A DNA stretch of 64,000 nucleotides, from assembly GCF_042242105.1 (NCBI RefSeq), contig NC_092019.1:23243328-23307327 (forward strand). The letters run 5' to 3'. Below, in pieces: positions 39,545-53,200 of this stretch. The notes under the pieces were generated by a model that saw only the letters and a list, made by a program, of their open reading frames with translations, was not told the DNA's origin and did no database searches. The number at the start of each line of letters is the position of its first letter. Within the stretch, counting starts at the first letter, position 1. Source of the stretch: Pempheris klunzingeri. Lineage: Eukaryota > Chordata > Actinopteri > Acropomatiformes > Pempheridae. The position numbers and the translations under genes are program-made.

Positions 39545-39885
39545 GTGGGGAAGAAAATGAAAGTAAAGTAAATTGTTATCTGCATCAAACAGAAAGTAAA
39601 CTCTCATTGTCAATTCAAGGGCACTTAAGTGCAAATGAACGGCCTTGTTTGATTAGTTACTAAATGTGTAAATAGGCTAAATATTCAGCTGTGTATTCTG
39701 CATGTTACTGCCTACTTTTACTCAAGTACTGCACTTAAGTAAAACCCGCTTTGATGCAACTTCATACTTCCTCACCACTACATCTCAGAGAGGCAAGTAC
39801 TGTGCAACACACACAGTAATGCAGCAGGGATGATCCCAAAACAGCACATATAGTAGTAAAACCCTGACAGTTGGAACGTTTTACT
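39545..39885. repeat. Direct duplication, copy 1 (partner at 40720-41050)
   Basis: From GAAGAAAATGAAAGTAAAG through ACAGTTGGAACGTTTTACTG the sequence repeats almost unchanged about 1.17 kb to the right. Confidence 0.8.
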
Positions 39886-39889
39886 GTGT

Positions 39890-40690
39890 AATGTAATAGA
39901 TTACTTTTCATATATCCAGCAGCGGTCACACAACAACAAAAACAGCAATTATAATACTACTGCTACTTCTACTACTACTATTGATAATAACAATAATTAT
40001 AATTATAATGTTTTGATATTTAAATGTCTTGCAGTATTGGAAGAAGTAATCAGATGTTAAAGGAATAGTCTTCAGAATTTTGCTCGAGCAAAAGTACAAA
40101 CATAGTATTAGTAAAATGTAGTTTCACTATCAAAAGTAAAAGTACTCACCATGCAGTAGAATGACTCAGACTGTCATCATCAGTAGTGGTGGAAGAGGTC
40201 TCCACGTCCTTTACTTACAAGACATACATGTAAAAAATACTCCATAACAAGGAAAAGTCCTGCATTCAAAATCATACTGAAGTAAAAACACATTAATATT
40301 ATCAGCAAAATGTATGCAAAGTGTTTCAAGTAAATGTACTTGTTATGGAAATATACATCACATGATATACAGTCGAGTATTTCAGTTCAGTGTTTCCACA
40401 CTAAGGGGTGGCCAGTGATTAAATGTAACTACCTACATTTACTTAAGCAGCGCATACTACTGAAGTACAAATTCGAAGTATTTGTACTTTGCAGCTTTAT
40501 TATTATTTATTATTTATTGCCCACACACAAAATAGATGAATTAGCTCCATGCTGACCAGTAAAATGCTACTTGCATATCAGTTTGTTTGTAGTAAAAATA
40601 TTGAGGCCTAACCATCACTCTGAACTCAAAAATAGGCTACATAAATATAAAAAAAAGACTTTCCTTCTGCAATAAATCTGTCAAAAACGT
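39890..40690. repeat. AAGTA-rich teleost interspersed repeat, copy 2
   Basis: Near-copy of 36896-37580 with about 100 extra bases around 40108-40200, including AGTAGTGGTGGAAGAGG and more AAGTAAAAGTACT words. Copy 2 therefore looks like the more complete version. Confidence 0.7.
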
Positions 40691-40719
40691 TGACAGAAGC
40701 GTTTTAAGAAAATGAAGAA

Positions 40720-41050
40720 AATGAAAGTAAAGTAAATTGTTATTTGCATCAAACAGAAAGTAAACTCTCATTGTCAATTCAAGGGCACTTAAGTGCAAAT
40801 GAACGGCCTTGTTTGATTAGTTACTAAATGTGTAAATAGGCTAAATATTCAGCTGTGTATTCTGCATGTTACTGCCTACTTTTACTCAAGTACTGCACTT
40901 AAGTAAAACCCGCTTTGATGCAACTTCATACTTCCTCACCACTACATCTCAGAGAGGCAAGTACTGTGCAACACACACAGTGATGCAGCAGGGATGATCC
41001 CAAAACAGCACATATAATAGTAAAACCCTGACAGTTGGAACGTTTTACTG
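40720..41050. repeat. Direct duplication, copy 2 (partner at 39545-39885)
   Basis: Near-identical to 39545-39885. It ends about 115 bases before the acceptor of the first coding tap1 exon, so the duplication lengthened the first tap1 intron. Confidence 0.8.
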
Positions 41051-41177
41051 TGTAAAGCGATGTTGTGTCAGTACTTTTATTTAAATACTGATATTTTCTT
41101 CCCTGAAGGTTAGTTCCACCAATGGAAAGTGGCTCCCTGACCCTCTCTGTCACTTGTATTTTCAGGACCTGTGTATA

Positions 41178-44100
41178 ATGCAGAAAATGAGCTACTTCTT
41201 CCCTCTGCTCTTCGTGTGCCTGGATGTGTGCGTGGTGCACGCCATCCGCTTAGCCCAGCTTTCACCTGCCCTCCTCTCCCATCCCTTCATCACCCTGTGG
41301 GGAGGAGCGTTGACCAGGGCTGGCCTCCTCGCCCTCCTCACCCTCACCTCCACTGGATGCCCGTCATGGATGACCAGTTTCGCGGGCCTGCAGAGCTTAG
41401 GGGTCCTTTGCTTCCACTTCCCGGTGTACACTGCTCTTCTCTGGGCGCTGGGGCACCCCACCATGGAGGAACTGTGGGGGTGGCACTCCTGGGAAAGGGT
41501 GGGTGTCTGTGTTTTGCTGGTTGTTATACTGCTTTGTTCGAAACCTTAGTTAGCTGCAGGATGGATCCCACCGATACAACAGCAGGCACTTTTCTTAACG
41601 CGTTTCTTAGTGTATCAGTATTTCACTGGGGGTGACAGATCTAGAGCAGGTCCCAGCATGCATTATGGCTGCCAGACTGTGGTGTGTGTTCATGTGCTGG
41701 TGGAACTGCTAGACTTCCAGTTCAGCTGCTAAAGAGTTTTGTTATCAGATGCTATTTTGTCCCAAAACTGAACTTTGAAAAGAAATGATGGACAAACATG
41801 GACACCCTAAAATGGTGATGTGGAATAGTGCCCAGCCCAAGAGCACTTGGCAGAGATGCCAGGTAGGTAGTGTAGATGCTAGTTGTGGAATGTATCTAAG
41901 TACATTTACTCATTTGCTGTACTTAAGTACAGTTTTAAGGTACCTCTGCTGTACCTGAATGTTTCCATTTCATGTTGATTTATACTCTTACTACATTTCA
42001 GAATATAATATTGTTATATTATTATTATATGATTTATATCACGTCATGTTTTTTTCTGGATTCGTGCATTAAACCACTAAATCACTTGTTTCGCAGGTGT
42101 TACAGGGTTATGTAGTGACACTTGTGGCGTGGCTCTACTGGAGTCGATATGCGTCATCTCTGTTGCTCTCCTGGGGCCGATGTGTCTCTTCTCTTTTGAC
42201 GAGAGCACCACCCAAGATGCCCAAAGAGGACACCAGTACCCCTCTGAAAAGACTGATGGGGTACATGCTGCCCTACCTGGGGCGCTTTGTTGCTGTGCTG
42301 TTTCTCGTGGCTCTTTCTTCTTATGGTAAGCGAAATAACACCTTAGACCTAACAACTACAACGTTTTGGAGTTATTTCCTGCAGTTTTTGCTTTGTTGTT
42401 TGCGGCTTCATGCACAAAGGAGGTAATACTGATTAAAAACAATCCGTTTTGAAACAAGCACGCCTGATTGAACTGTGAAATGAGACGGCTTTCAAGTAGG
42501 GCTGTAGTCCTTCAGGTTAATGTAGAAATTTGTGAATCTTGGAAAGAATACACTCAACACTCAACATATTTTCCATCTGAAAATTGTCAGTTAACCTAAT
42601 TCAGTATATGTCAGTAAAATGAAATCATACTAGAAGGATAGTAAAAGTCTAAAGGTTTGCCTCAGTCATAGAGCACCAACAGACAGTTAAGTCTCCACTT
42701 TGCTAACTGTAGGTTGATCTAACAGCGTTAAGAGAGACAGTTTTGCCTTCCCAAAGATCAGATTGTGATAATATGAACTCCTGACCTCAGGTGAGATGGC
42801 TGTTCCTAAGTACACTGGTCGTGTGGCTGACTGGATCATGAATGAAGAATCACCTGATGCCTTCACAGAGGCCATCACAGTCATGACGCTGATGACTATC
42901 GGCAGGTAATGTAACCTTGAAGTTTGTATGATACTGGAATTTGTCGAGCTCGTAGTCTTCAAAAATCTCATCTTTATCTCTTTTCGCTCTTTTCATAGGA
43001 AAGAGCAGTTCATAATTTAACTGGAGAGCAAACGTGATCCACCTGGCAAAACATCACTTTTAGTTTTTGCATTTGAGGTTTTGATGCCAGAGTCCGATTA
43101 TTCCGCCTCAATAGAATGTTTTCAAACCCCAAATGTAGCAGCACAGTTTGATTTCTATGCTTTTTAAAAAGTGCTCCTCAGTACAGAATTACAATTTATA
43201 TAGCAAAAAATCCCCCAAGTGAATTTTTTTCTTTCCATCTGAAAATTTAAAGTAGAGGTGCTCGTTTAACGATATCCATGCACTGATACTGGAACGTGTC
43301 CTCTGTCATGTGTTTCAGCGCTGTGATGGAGTTCATGTGTGACCTCATGTACAATGTCACTATGAGCCGTGTGCACACCTCAGTGCAGGGAGCTGTCTTC
43401 CAGGCTGTGCTGAGACAGGAGATTGCGTTCTTTGAGGCCACTTCGACAGGTAAATCACGTGCATGCTGTAAAAACCACCGACTCAACAGAAAGTCATCTG
43501 CAAGCGGAAGACTAGCATATCCACTGTGTCACGAGTAAATCCATGCTTTTAATTATTATCAAGGGAAAGCTCAGGTCCTGATGTTAATGGATTTCCTAAT
43601 AGATATACTTGACAGAATGTGTGTGGGCTGGTGAAAATCCAGAGTATACTGGATTTTAACAACACAACGAATACATACTCACACCGTAACTCCTTTGACA
43701 AGGCTATGGCACAACTCTTTTCTCAGGTGAACTGGTGTCCCACATTACCACGGATACCAACGATATGAGCGAGGCACTGAGTGAGAAACTGAGTCTTGTG
43801 ATGTGGTACACAGCACGCTTTGCTTTCCTCTTGTTCTTCATGGTGAGCCTGTCATGGAAAATGTGCCTGCTCACTTGCATGGGACTGCCCATCATCTGGG
43901 TCATACCGGAGCTGACTGGACACTTCCACCAGGTAAATATGAGCTCCCTTAATGTCCCATTCTCTTCAAGGCTGCTTAAATCAATACTTGTTTATCCACA
44001 GTGGAAAAGACTGTTTAATGTAAAAGGTTTTGCTCAAAGTGACGAACTCACAGAGAATTATTCCCAATTTAGCAGTCCACTCTTCACTGTCCACTCTAAT

Positions 44101-47100
44101 CTGTGTTTCCAGTCACAAAAGGCAGCTCTTTTCAGCAAAATATCTGTGATGAATCGCCTGCATACTAACTGCTCAGCGCCAGGCAGGAGACAAAGTTAGC
44201 AACTAGCTGCTGAACATACTGGTGCATTTAGCAGCGAAAGAGACAGATGTTTCCCTCAGGAGTTAAACAGAGAGGGAATATTATACGGTATATTTGCCAG
44301 TTGGACAGAAACATGTTGTTCAACTTTAATTTTACAAGGAGATAATATGTCTGTGTTGTGCTCACATCTTGTCGTGCTTCCTTCTGTTAATGCAGCACTG
44401 GAAGCTGTATAAAAAACAGCTGCTGTAGCTCGTAGGCAATGCAACATCTTATCCCAATATTTCCAGTGCAGCTGTGATCATGATTGTGTCCATCACTCAT
44501 TTTTGTAAGATATCAAAGTGTCACAAATTCAGTCTATTTTGCTTTTCTCTATATTCCAGTCCATTGCTGTAAAGGTTCAGGAATCGCTGGCTAAGGCCAA
44601 CCAGGTTGCCACAGAGACCTTCTCCTGCATGAAGACAGTGAGGAGTTTTGCTAACGAGGAGGGAGAGACAGAGAGGTACAGACGGACGCTGGAGGACACT
44701 TACGCCCTTAATAAAAAGGAAGCAGCAGCCTATGCAGCCTCCACCTGGGCTAACAGCGTGAGTTGAATACTGATTTGAGTTAAAAGTATGCAGTGATTTC
44801 TTAGCATATGCTTGTCTGTGAGTATGAGGCAGTATTCTAACTTAAATTATGCCAGAGAATACAAATGAAAATACAAAATGATTTGATTGGATGAGAAATC
44901 ATTAAAAATGAGACCAAACATACAGGCTTACTCCTGGTGCAGATAATAAATCGGTATGTGGTCTACACTTTTTGAATATGGGCAACCAATCACCTCATGA
45001 ACTTTGATGCCGATGCAGTGATGTGAATCAATTAGTCTTACCATCCCTAGAAAATTTGATGAAATACATGCAAGAAATGAAACACGAGAAGTTTTAAAAT
45101 GTGCATTAGGTGGTGCGTAAGTGGAGCAGAAATGGGGCAAGAGAGTGGCAGCTACTATAGTATATACTATATCCATGCTTATGCCATATGTTACTCCAAA
45201 GTGAGCTCTTTGGGAGAACTGAAACTTGCTATAGAGACCCCAAGAAACAAAGAAAAAATACACTAATACCCTACATTCATTCATTTGTGTAAACCACTAT
45301 TTATGTTCCTCTCAGATGACCACTTTGGCCCTGAAGGTGTTCATTCTGTACTATGGAGGGACTCTTGTGACCAGGGGGTTCGTTAGCAGTGGAGACCTGG
45401 TGTCTTTCGTCCTCTATGAGCTACAGTTTGCCTCTGCTGTTGAGGTGAGCCACAAGCCAAGATCAAGGGAATAAGCTTGAATGAAATAATTATGTCTTTG
45501 CATTTGTTTCCTTTACTGGTTGATTGTTTAAATATGTAATTCAGTCTAAATAAATGGTGCCTCATTGTACAAACTCTCTTCCAGGCTGTCATGCGTTATT
45601 ACCCGGAGGTGAAGAAAGCAATTGGTGCCTCTGAGAAGATCTTTGAATATCTGGATCGAAAACCTGACGTACCCCCAGAGGGAACTTTGGCCCCGGGGAA
45701 TCTTGAGGGACACATTCAGTTTAAAAAAGTTACATTTTCTTATTCAGGGAAGACAGATGAAAACAGTCTTGTGCTTAAGGTATGTATCTATGTATCTATG
45801 TATCTATGTATGTATGTTTATCTCCTGACTCTTTACCAGTTCACCCTATTCTTCTCTGTTACCAGGGGGTGTCTCTGGAGGTAAAGTCCGGCCAAGTCAC
45901 TGCCCTTGTGGGGCTCAACAGATCAGGGAAGTCCACCTGTATCAAGCTGCTGGAGAGATTTTACCAGCCCCAAGCAGGGGAGATCCTCCTGGATGGGAAA
46001 CCACTGCAAAGCTACAAAGACCAGTACCTACATGAAAAGGTGGGTTATTTTTCCAATTTTAATTTCTCGTCCTTACTGAAGCAGTTTTCAGTTTTTATAA
46101 ACTCCGGACAATTCCCGGAGAATCAGGTCTGGACGTCCAGAGTCGCCCCTTTCACACATGTAGCACACAACCACACAGTCTATGCACACAACAGGAGACT
46201 GTCTGTCAGACTGTTACCACCCACTGAAACGCTCAGCTTGGTTTAGCCGAGGGCTGCAGGAGGCAGGACATGAGGCTAAGGTATGCCTCGGTTGAAATTC
46301 AGCATTTTTAAGTGTTTTCCAGAAACAAGCGGCTTTAATTTTACGCGAAATCACAGGAAGTCCACTCTGCCATTAGCGCTGCATCACAGCGGAGTGTTCA
46401 GGCCCAGTCTAATAGCTGCACCACTGTGGTCCAATCAAAACACCGGAGAACTACATAAGATACGAAATCAGTGTACCAAAAATTCAGGATGACAAATACA
46501 TATGTGAATTCTTTAGCTGAGAACATATAACGGAAATGAAATTAAAGCAGCCCCAAAGGAATGAAATTAACATTCCTTTGCTCCAGTTTTTTCTTTCATC
46601 TAACACTTCTCTAGCATTATCACACACTGGTCACAGAACTATTGTAAGGACACCTACTTGCACTCTTCTCGTTTTATTCTGCTGTTGGCATCATTGTAAA
46701 CCACTCTCAGAGTTACTGATGCTTCCTGTTCATCCTTTCATCCTGTTTGTTTACAGATTGCTGTGGTGGGCCAAGATTGTCTACTGTTTGCTCGCTCTGT
46801 GCGAGAGAACATCAAGTATGGCTACGAGGACGTCTCTGATGAGGAGATGTACAGGGCTGCCAAGCTGGCTAATGCCCACGAGTTCATCACGGAACTGTCA
46901 AATGGATACGACACAGGTTCGACCCACAGACTCATCAACTGTTAAAGCAGATCTTAAAGCGGTGTTCTTCTTGGGGGCTCTCACTTTAAGTTTAATTTAA
47001 GGATAAGCTCAGATGTTTACCCAGTGATAGAATGAATGCCTGTTGTGATACATGTTTAGTAGTGGGAAAAGAGTTTCTCTAAAGTAACTCAGGCTCTTCA

Positions 47101-47894
47101 GGTTGCCTGGTATGATTGTGAAACAGACATTAAATTGCATTCTATGCGGCATTAAAAAGGTCTTTAACGGGCTTAAACTTTGTGAACCCTTTTGTGAGCC
47201 TAGTGAAAGGTCTAGTGATTTTATTAAAATTTCATTTTTACTTTACTTTTTACAAAAAACTTGTATACGATAAAAATCCTCCACACCAGACTACAATTAG
47301 AAAAAAACAACCATATAGCAACAACAAAAAAATACTACAACATAGTTACTTAGAATTACAATAATTTCACAAATAATCACAATAATTATAAATCAGCTTT
47401 CTTATGCAAAATATCCTTTGTTGACCAACGATTGTCCAACCTATGAACAGATGCTGGCGAGAGGGGAGGCCAGGTGTCTGGAGGTCAGAAGCAGCGCATC
47501 GCTATTGCCAGAGCTTTAATCAGACGTCCTAAAATCCTCATACTGGACAACGCCACCAGTGACTTGGACATAGAGAATGAATACCAGGTAAGAAATTCTT
47601 GATTTTCTCACATTTTTTCTCCTAATGCTGTTTTCTACATGTAACACCAGTTGTGATCGACAGGTCCACCAAACTTTGTTAAACCAAGCCAACGACTGCT
47701 CCGTGCTGCTGATATCCAACAAGATGAGTGTAGTAGAGAAGGCCAACCATATAATTGTCCTTGACGACGGGATGGTGAAGGAGGAGGGCAGTCATGATGA
47801 GCTGCTAAAGAAAGGAGGCCTTTATGCTGAACTGGTGAGAAAGCAGAATATGGGCTTTCACCGTCAAGAAGAGGAGAGGAGTGATGCACACTGA
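41178..47894 (+). CDS. tap1: TAP1 antigen-peptide transporter half (ABCB2), 12 coding exons, 741 aa
   Basis: Half of the TAP1/TAP2 ABC transporter that moves proteasome peptides into the ER for MHC class I loading. Coding exons: 41178-41498, 42097-42325, 42791-42905, 43319-43449, 43727-43932, 44560-44757, 45316-45444, 45585-45779, 45866-46039, 46757-46916, 47451-47587 and 47664-47894. All phases agree. TAP1 rather than TAP2 is indicated by [47 protein letters not shown] and [11 protein letters not shown]-type blocks (here [11 protein letters not shown]). In the nucleotide-binding domain, Walker A reads GLNRSGKS (524-531), signature VSGGQ (628-632), Walker B LILDNATS with Asn653 at the catalytic-Glu position, and H-switch ISNK with Asn684. 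Mammalian TAP1 also has non-catalytic residues (Asp, Gln) at the last two. The Arg in Walker A is unusual. The start could instead be the second Met at 41187. Confidence 0.93.
41880..42000. repeat. Fragment of AAGTA-rich teleost repeat
   Basis: Intronic tap1 sequence with TGTACTTAAGTACAG, CTAAGTACATTTACTC and TTTCCATTTCATG, typical words of the same repeat family as at 36.9 and 39.9 kb. Confidence 0.6.
45780..45818. repeat. (TATC/TATG)n microsatellite at an exon border
   Basis: A GTATCTAT/GTATG tetranucleotide-type array starts directly at the donor of the tap1 exon ending at 45779 (AAG then GTATGT). Confidence 0.85.
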
Positions 47895-49282
47895 TGCGTG
47901 CAGGCAGCGAAGAACCACCTGTGTTACAGGAAGGCCGCTGCCTGAATGTGTACAGCTAAAGGGTCAAAACTCCAGCAACACTTAACTATACTACGGCACT
48001 ATGAATAACTACCACAAGCGTGCTAGTGTTTATGCCCATTAAGAATATTGTGCTTCGCTTTGCTCTTAATAAGTTGCCTGATATCAGACTGAACTGTCAA
48101 CTCTTTATACTCCGTTCACAGCCTCAGTCTGACATGGCCTCTGCTCTAACCAGTTTCCATGGGGGAGGGGAATTCAGTTTTCCCTAACCAATCACTAGAG
48201 ACCAACATATCCTGCTGAATCTAACTTCATTTGAAGTTGGCACTGATGCACAACCATGCCAGCATACTGGCTCTGCAAGCTCGGATGTATTATAAGACCT
48301 TCTTATTATACATCCATGGCTGTGAGAGTGGAGCACCATGAAGTAAAAACAAACTGATGTTTGTAAAAATGCTTGACACAGGTGTTAGTCTGTAGCACCA
48401 ATCATTAATTCCCCTGCAGCAGTCACTGGATATTCGCGCTTTCAACTGAGAAATTGCTGTTTCATGTCACGATGACTGATCAGTGTCAATCAAAACACTG
48501 GAGTGGTTGGATTCAAAGGTGTGGACCCGTCATCTGAAGATCCTATTTCACAGACAGCCTGATTACTTTCACTTGCACTTGGATGTGGACAAAATCATCT
48601 ATCTTGGTACATTTACTTTTATATTGCGACATCCGTGTATGCTGTAATGTAGTGAAATTTCTGGAAAATGCAAATCATCATGAAAATCAAGTCCTGCTCA
48701 GTCATTAGCAAAGTTGCCTCAATCATCGAATACAAATTCTGCAAGTTGTAATTTGAACAGTCCCATAGTATTTATTACCACGCCCAACCATAGTTTGAGT
48801 TGCCAGCTTCCATGTACCAGTGATTGTGAATGGGAATCATGAAGATGATGTTGATGATGATAATGATCACACACTCCTTTGCTTCATACATTTTGCAATT
48901 GTACATGTAGAAGAGATCAATCATCTGGATTAAGTATTCCATTTTACAATATTTAAAAGTGAGTGTATATATATTTTTTTCACGTTTTATTTGTACTGCT
49001 CTTGATTGTCACATGTGTTAGTACTCCCTCCCCAGAGTTACAAAAATACATTTTGAATCAATCTTTTCTTGTCTACCATTTTTTAAAAACTTTTTCACAA
49101 TAGCAACTGTTTTAATCAGGGCTACTCTGTCAAAGTGGTTACATTTATGGAAAATGTACTGCAAGTTGTTCCAGGTGCTTGTGAGGAATTCCAGTTTTCA
49201 AAGTGTGTGCACTCCTATTCTGGAAGAAGCAATCTGAGGCTCTGTCATATCACTTGTTACAACTGTTTGAGTTTGCTTCCAC
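47895..49282 (+). other. tap1 3' UTR and intergenic sequence
   Basis: No further exon recognised. I could not fix a tap1 poly(A) signal with confidence. Confidence 0.35.
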
Positions 49283-49622
49283 TTAAAGGGACACTCCACC
49301 AATTTTACAGAAGTTATTTGTTATGAGGAGAGCTGATGGGCCAGGAAAAGCACATCCTAAAATGTTGCCTGTGGCTCCTGAGTAAGGATGATAAACTTTA
49401 AGAAAATGGGGTTATCTTGGCTGTTTCTATTAACAGAAAGCCAAAGTTATAAATTTAGTTTGACAGATTTAGGCTTTTGTGGGGAATCGTAGGGTCCGGT
49501 GTATTTAGGGCTCTACCCATATGGATTAAAAGATAACATATTCTTTTCAAAAATCTGAGTCTCGTGAGTGTCCCAGCTTTAAGGAGGTGCAGAAATATAA
49601 ATTACTGGGGTGTCCCTTTAAA
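49283..49622. mobile_element. Short TTAA-flanked MITE
   Basis: The element begins TTAAAGGGACACTCC and ends GGTGTCCCTTTAA, giving terminal inverted repeats of about 12-14 bases bounded by TTAA at both ends. It is about 340 bases long with no coding frame. TTAA flanks suggest a piggyBac-like non-autonomous element. Sequences starting AAAGGGACACTCCACC are familiar in teleost DNA. Confidence 0.7.
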
Positions 49623-50100
49623 TATTGTGTCCCTCACCAGGCTGAGCGACCACACTAAACTATAGTCAAATGGTCTTCATAGTATATTAGTCAGACTTTC
49701 AGATAATCAAAGATTCTAACACATATCAGAATAAGTGTCAGTCCTATCATAATGTTATTAAAAACATTAACAGCTACCACCTACAAAATTCGAAGGGGAT
49801 TAATAAGGCAGAGATCTGCATCAGCAAGCTGCAGGTAACAAAAAACATCATAACACCGTTTCCTACAGGCAGAAGAACATCCGTCTGCAAAAGTAAAGCC
49901 TTAACTGTGAATACTTGCGAGCCAAAATCTAAATAAAACGGAGGTAATTGAACGCAGTGCGGATCTGTTACTTTACCATTGTGTTTAAGCACCACAGAGA
50001 ACAAGATGTACCGATCAGGGAGTGTCGGGCGTGTGCTGTTTGATAGACGTCCGGCTGTAGCCAATAAGAGCGCAGAACCACCGCCTGCGTCACAGGAAGT
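49623..50100. other. Intergenic sequence before brd2
   Basis: No gene recognised. It becomes CpG-richer toward the brd2 promoter. Confidence 0.3.
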
Positions 50101-50253
50101 ACGCAGCACTGCCACGTGGTGGGTTTATATAGGGTCAAGCGGAAGCGTTTAAGCGCCATTTCATTGCGGAGTTGGTTAGTTGTCTTTCAGTAGAGGTGCA
50201 GCGTCAACAGTGGTGGAAAAATTGGATTGTGATAACCCTCCGCCCTCAGCCCG
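50101..50253 (+). promoter_or_regulatory. brd2: brd2 core promoter and 5' UTR
   Basis: TTATATAG at about 50124-50131 is a good TATA box, preceded by a CACGTGG E-box near 50113. The transcription start is expected near 50155, giving a 5' UTR of about 100 bases before the ATG at 50254. Confidence 0.55.
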
Positions 50254-53200
50254 ATGGAAGCGGCCGTCAACCCGCCTCACGACAGGTAAAGTCTGCGGTC
50301 ATTTTTCTATCGATGCCTGGTTGAACCGAGCAGCGCACATTAAAGACCAACGTTAAGCACCACATTATAACGTTAGCTACCGTTAACGCCATCCTCCCGA
50401 CAACAGCGCTAGCTTGTCAGCCAACGGTTGCCTAAGGACACAGGCTGATTTAGCTAACGTTAGCTTCGGCAGCAGACCGTAGCTTGCCTGATTTCTACTA
50501 AATTATAGCAAAAATGGCAGCCTCGTTCAGCATTTTCTTTTAGCTTTGTAGCTTCACAAGTGGGCTGGCACAAAGAGGGCAGATGACAGCTGCAGCCCCA
50601 CCGGCTGCTCCAGTCGGCTGCTCCCCGCCGACTGTCTGTCAGTCGGGTCATTCATCGCTCAGGCACCCTGCTAACGCTAATCTCTGTGCTCATGTGACTA
50701 GCACACAAGATACATGGCAACAGATAACGTGGCCCGCACGCCTCTAACGTGCAACAATTGCCAGCAGCCCTCGGTGAGGCGTTATGTTTGTGCGGTGGTG
50801 TTGTTGCAGCCCGGCCAGGCGGTTAGCTTAGCTTCCAGCTCGCTGCTCCTGCGCCGGTCTACAAACGTCTGTCTGCTGGGGCAAAATGACTGGACTCGAC
50901 TGGCGGGTGAAGAGTTTGACCTTTTTCTGAAGCTGCACCGTTGGGTAAAGATTTCCTGTTGTGGGTCTTTTTTTTTTGTTGACAGAAAATCGCTGTCCGT
51001 CATTCGTGTGTGTCACGGTGAGGCAGTGTTTACAAACAGCGAGGGCGGGGCGTCCTAACCACGCGATCACCAGCTGTTGGGCTGTTGGATCCAAGTCTGA
51101 CTTCTCTGTCATCGCTCTGGTTACATGGTGGAGACTGAGTGGAGGCTGAAGTTGGTTGGATGCGGGCTGAAAGAGCAAACGAGCACCACGCCAGGGTCCC
51201 TGATGGACTCTGAAGTTAGACAATTACCTCCAGCCTCCCCCTGCATCCCTTAATATTTACCCAGTGTTATGTGTTCATATTTAGATACTTTTCTCAAATG
51301 TGCTGCAATTATTGCAGCTGTGAATGACTCAAAGCATGGATTGTGTCTGTTTTTAACCCTGTCCAATATTTCTTTTTAAATTAGCATTCTTGCTGTTTTA
51401 TCTTGTACTTTACTGGACACGCATACTCCAGAATTTTTTTAACCAGCAAGTCTCATAATAAAAGCAAAAAAAATTACAAAAAAGACTTTCTAACAAATTC
51501 TGTGCTACAGGTGCATCATCGCTGTGATCCAGTGTATATGCAATACAAGATCACAAATCACCTCAAGTCTCAGTGACCTGTTATTTCATGTAATTTACAA
51601 TTACATTACTCAACGAAGATGATCAGAAAGCTAAAATAAGCGGTGCTCACATACTATGTATTTGACTTGAAGTTTATTTTGAAATCCATCCAGTACACGG
51701 TGGCCATGTTTCTCTCAGTGCTAATGTGGTTCAGTCGGTCTTCGTGTTGCTGGGAGTCTGACTGATGCAGAAAATCAGCTCACAGGCTTTGCCACAGTTT
51801 GTGTGTCAGTGGGGCAGGTGTGTGTCCTGAACTCTGGGTTGAGATTTAACTGCTTCTAAATCTGGTTCTCGTGTTTTGCTTTAAGGGATGGGGGGGGGGA
51901 ACTGACTGCATGGACTGATATACCTCCCAGGTCTACATAACACGTGGTCTGTGTGGTTGTGTTGAACTAGTCTGTAGTCTGTAGGTACCTGTGGCTTGTA
52001 GAGTTTTCTCTGATCCTTCTTTTACTTAACTCTATTAATTTGGAAATGTGTCCTTTATATTTCAACCCATTCTTAAAAGTACCTGTAGGAGTACTGGGCA
52101 GCTGTAGGGCCCTGGGAACACCCCTAGTTCTGAGAGCTCAGGGTCTCAGTTAAGGGCACTGGCACATTTAGTCCCTTTTATAAACAGGAGGAAGACCAAA
52201 CTCACAAGTTTCATACAGAAAAGAGCCGTACTGAGATTTGGACTTAATGTGTCTGTACTTATTGGACCATATGTTGTTTATTTTAAAATAATTTTAGTTC
52301 TGATTCTTTCGTGTCATAGTTTTGTCTATTTATGTTTTTGTGACATTTCTCTCCAATGAATACTGAAAGTAAAAGCACAAAGAAGTTCAGACATGGTTGA
52401 TATATTTACCCTTTTGCTGTGCAATGTTACTATTTTGTTGTGTTTGTGAACGGCCTCAAGCATTCTTGCAATTTTACAAAAAAATTCAAGGCCAAATTAC
52501 AGTTAATTGTAAAATTAACTTTTTAGACTAAACTCATCTAGCAAGCAAGGTGAGTGCCAATGAGTGACAAGACGCAGGCTCACTAGTTAATCCTGTCTTA
52601 AATACCACAGTGGGTGTGTGAGACATTCACTTTAATGTCTGATTTCCTTCTAAGCAGAAGCTGTTTCCTATATTTATGTCACATACATTTCTGGGGTCTC
52701 ATCACCCAACATTCATAAGTGAATGTTTGTTTTTTCTTCGCTGGCGTGGACTCGTGTGATGACGGTTCCCACGACTTTGTTAAAAGCAGCAACCTATTGA
52801 TAGAGTCCCAGTTCCCTAGATGATGGTGTGTGGGCAGAGCTATAGCTTCACTGGTCATGGGTTATATGAATGAAGCATGTATAGGCTGCACTGTTTGACA
52901 TTAGCAGATTTTCCGTGAGCGCATGCTTTCGTGGGAGTGGATGGGTCGGCGAATCGATGGCGGGCTGCATCAATATGGATGGCAGAGGTCATAAAGCACA
53001 GTCAACTTCAAAGTGCCACTTCCTTCACTGGCAGGCATCTCTCTTTCTCTCCCTCTCCCTCTCTTGGCCTTGTATGTCTTTTTCTGCCTCAAAATGGGTT
53101 CACTTCTCCTTTTTCCTAATCTTTTATCATAGTTATCATTCTCATCTTTTTTTATTGTGCAATGGGATTTCTGTTTTGTTTTTTTTTTAATTTTTTTAAC

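Noticed and set aside
45866-47894. tap1 as a pseudogene because catalytic residues are missing
   Set aside because: All 12 coding exons are open and in phase, and TAP1 is known to have a non-catalytic site.
50714-51223. Open frames in the CpG-rich part of brd2 intron 1
   Set aside because: No motif, no family match and frames on both strands, as expected from GC-rich chance sequence.
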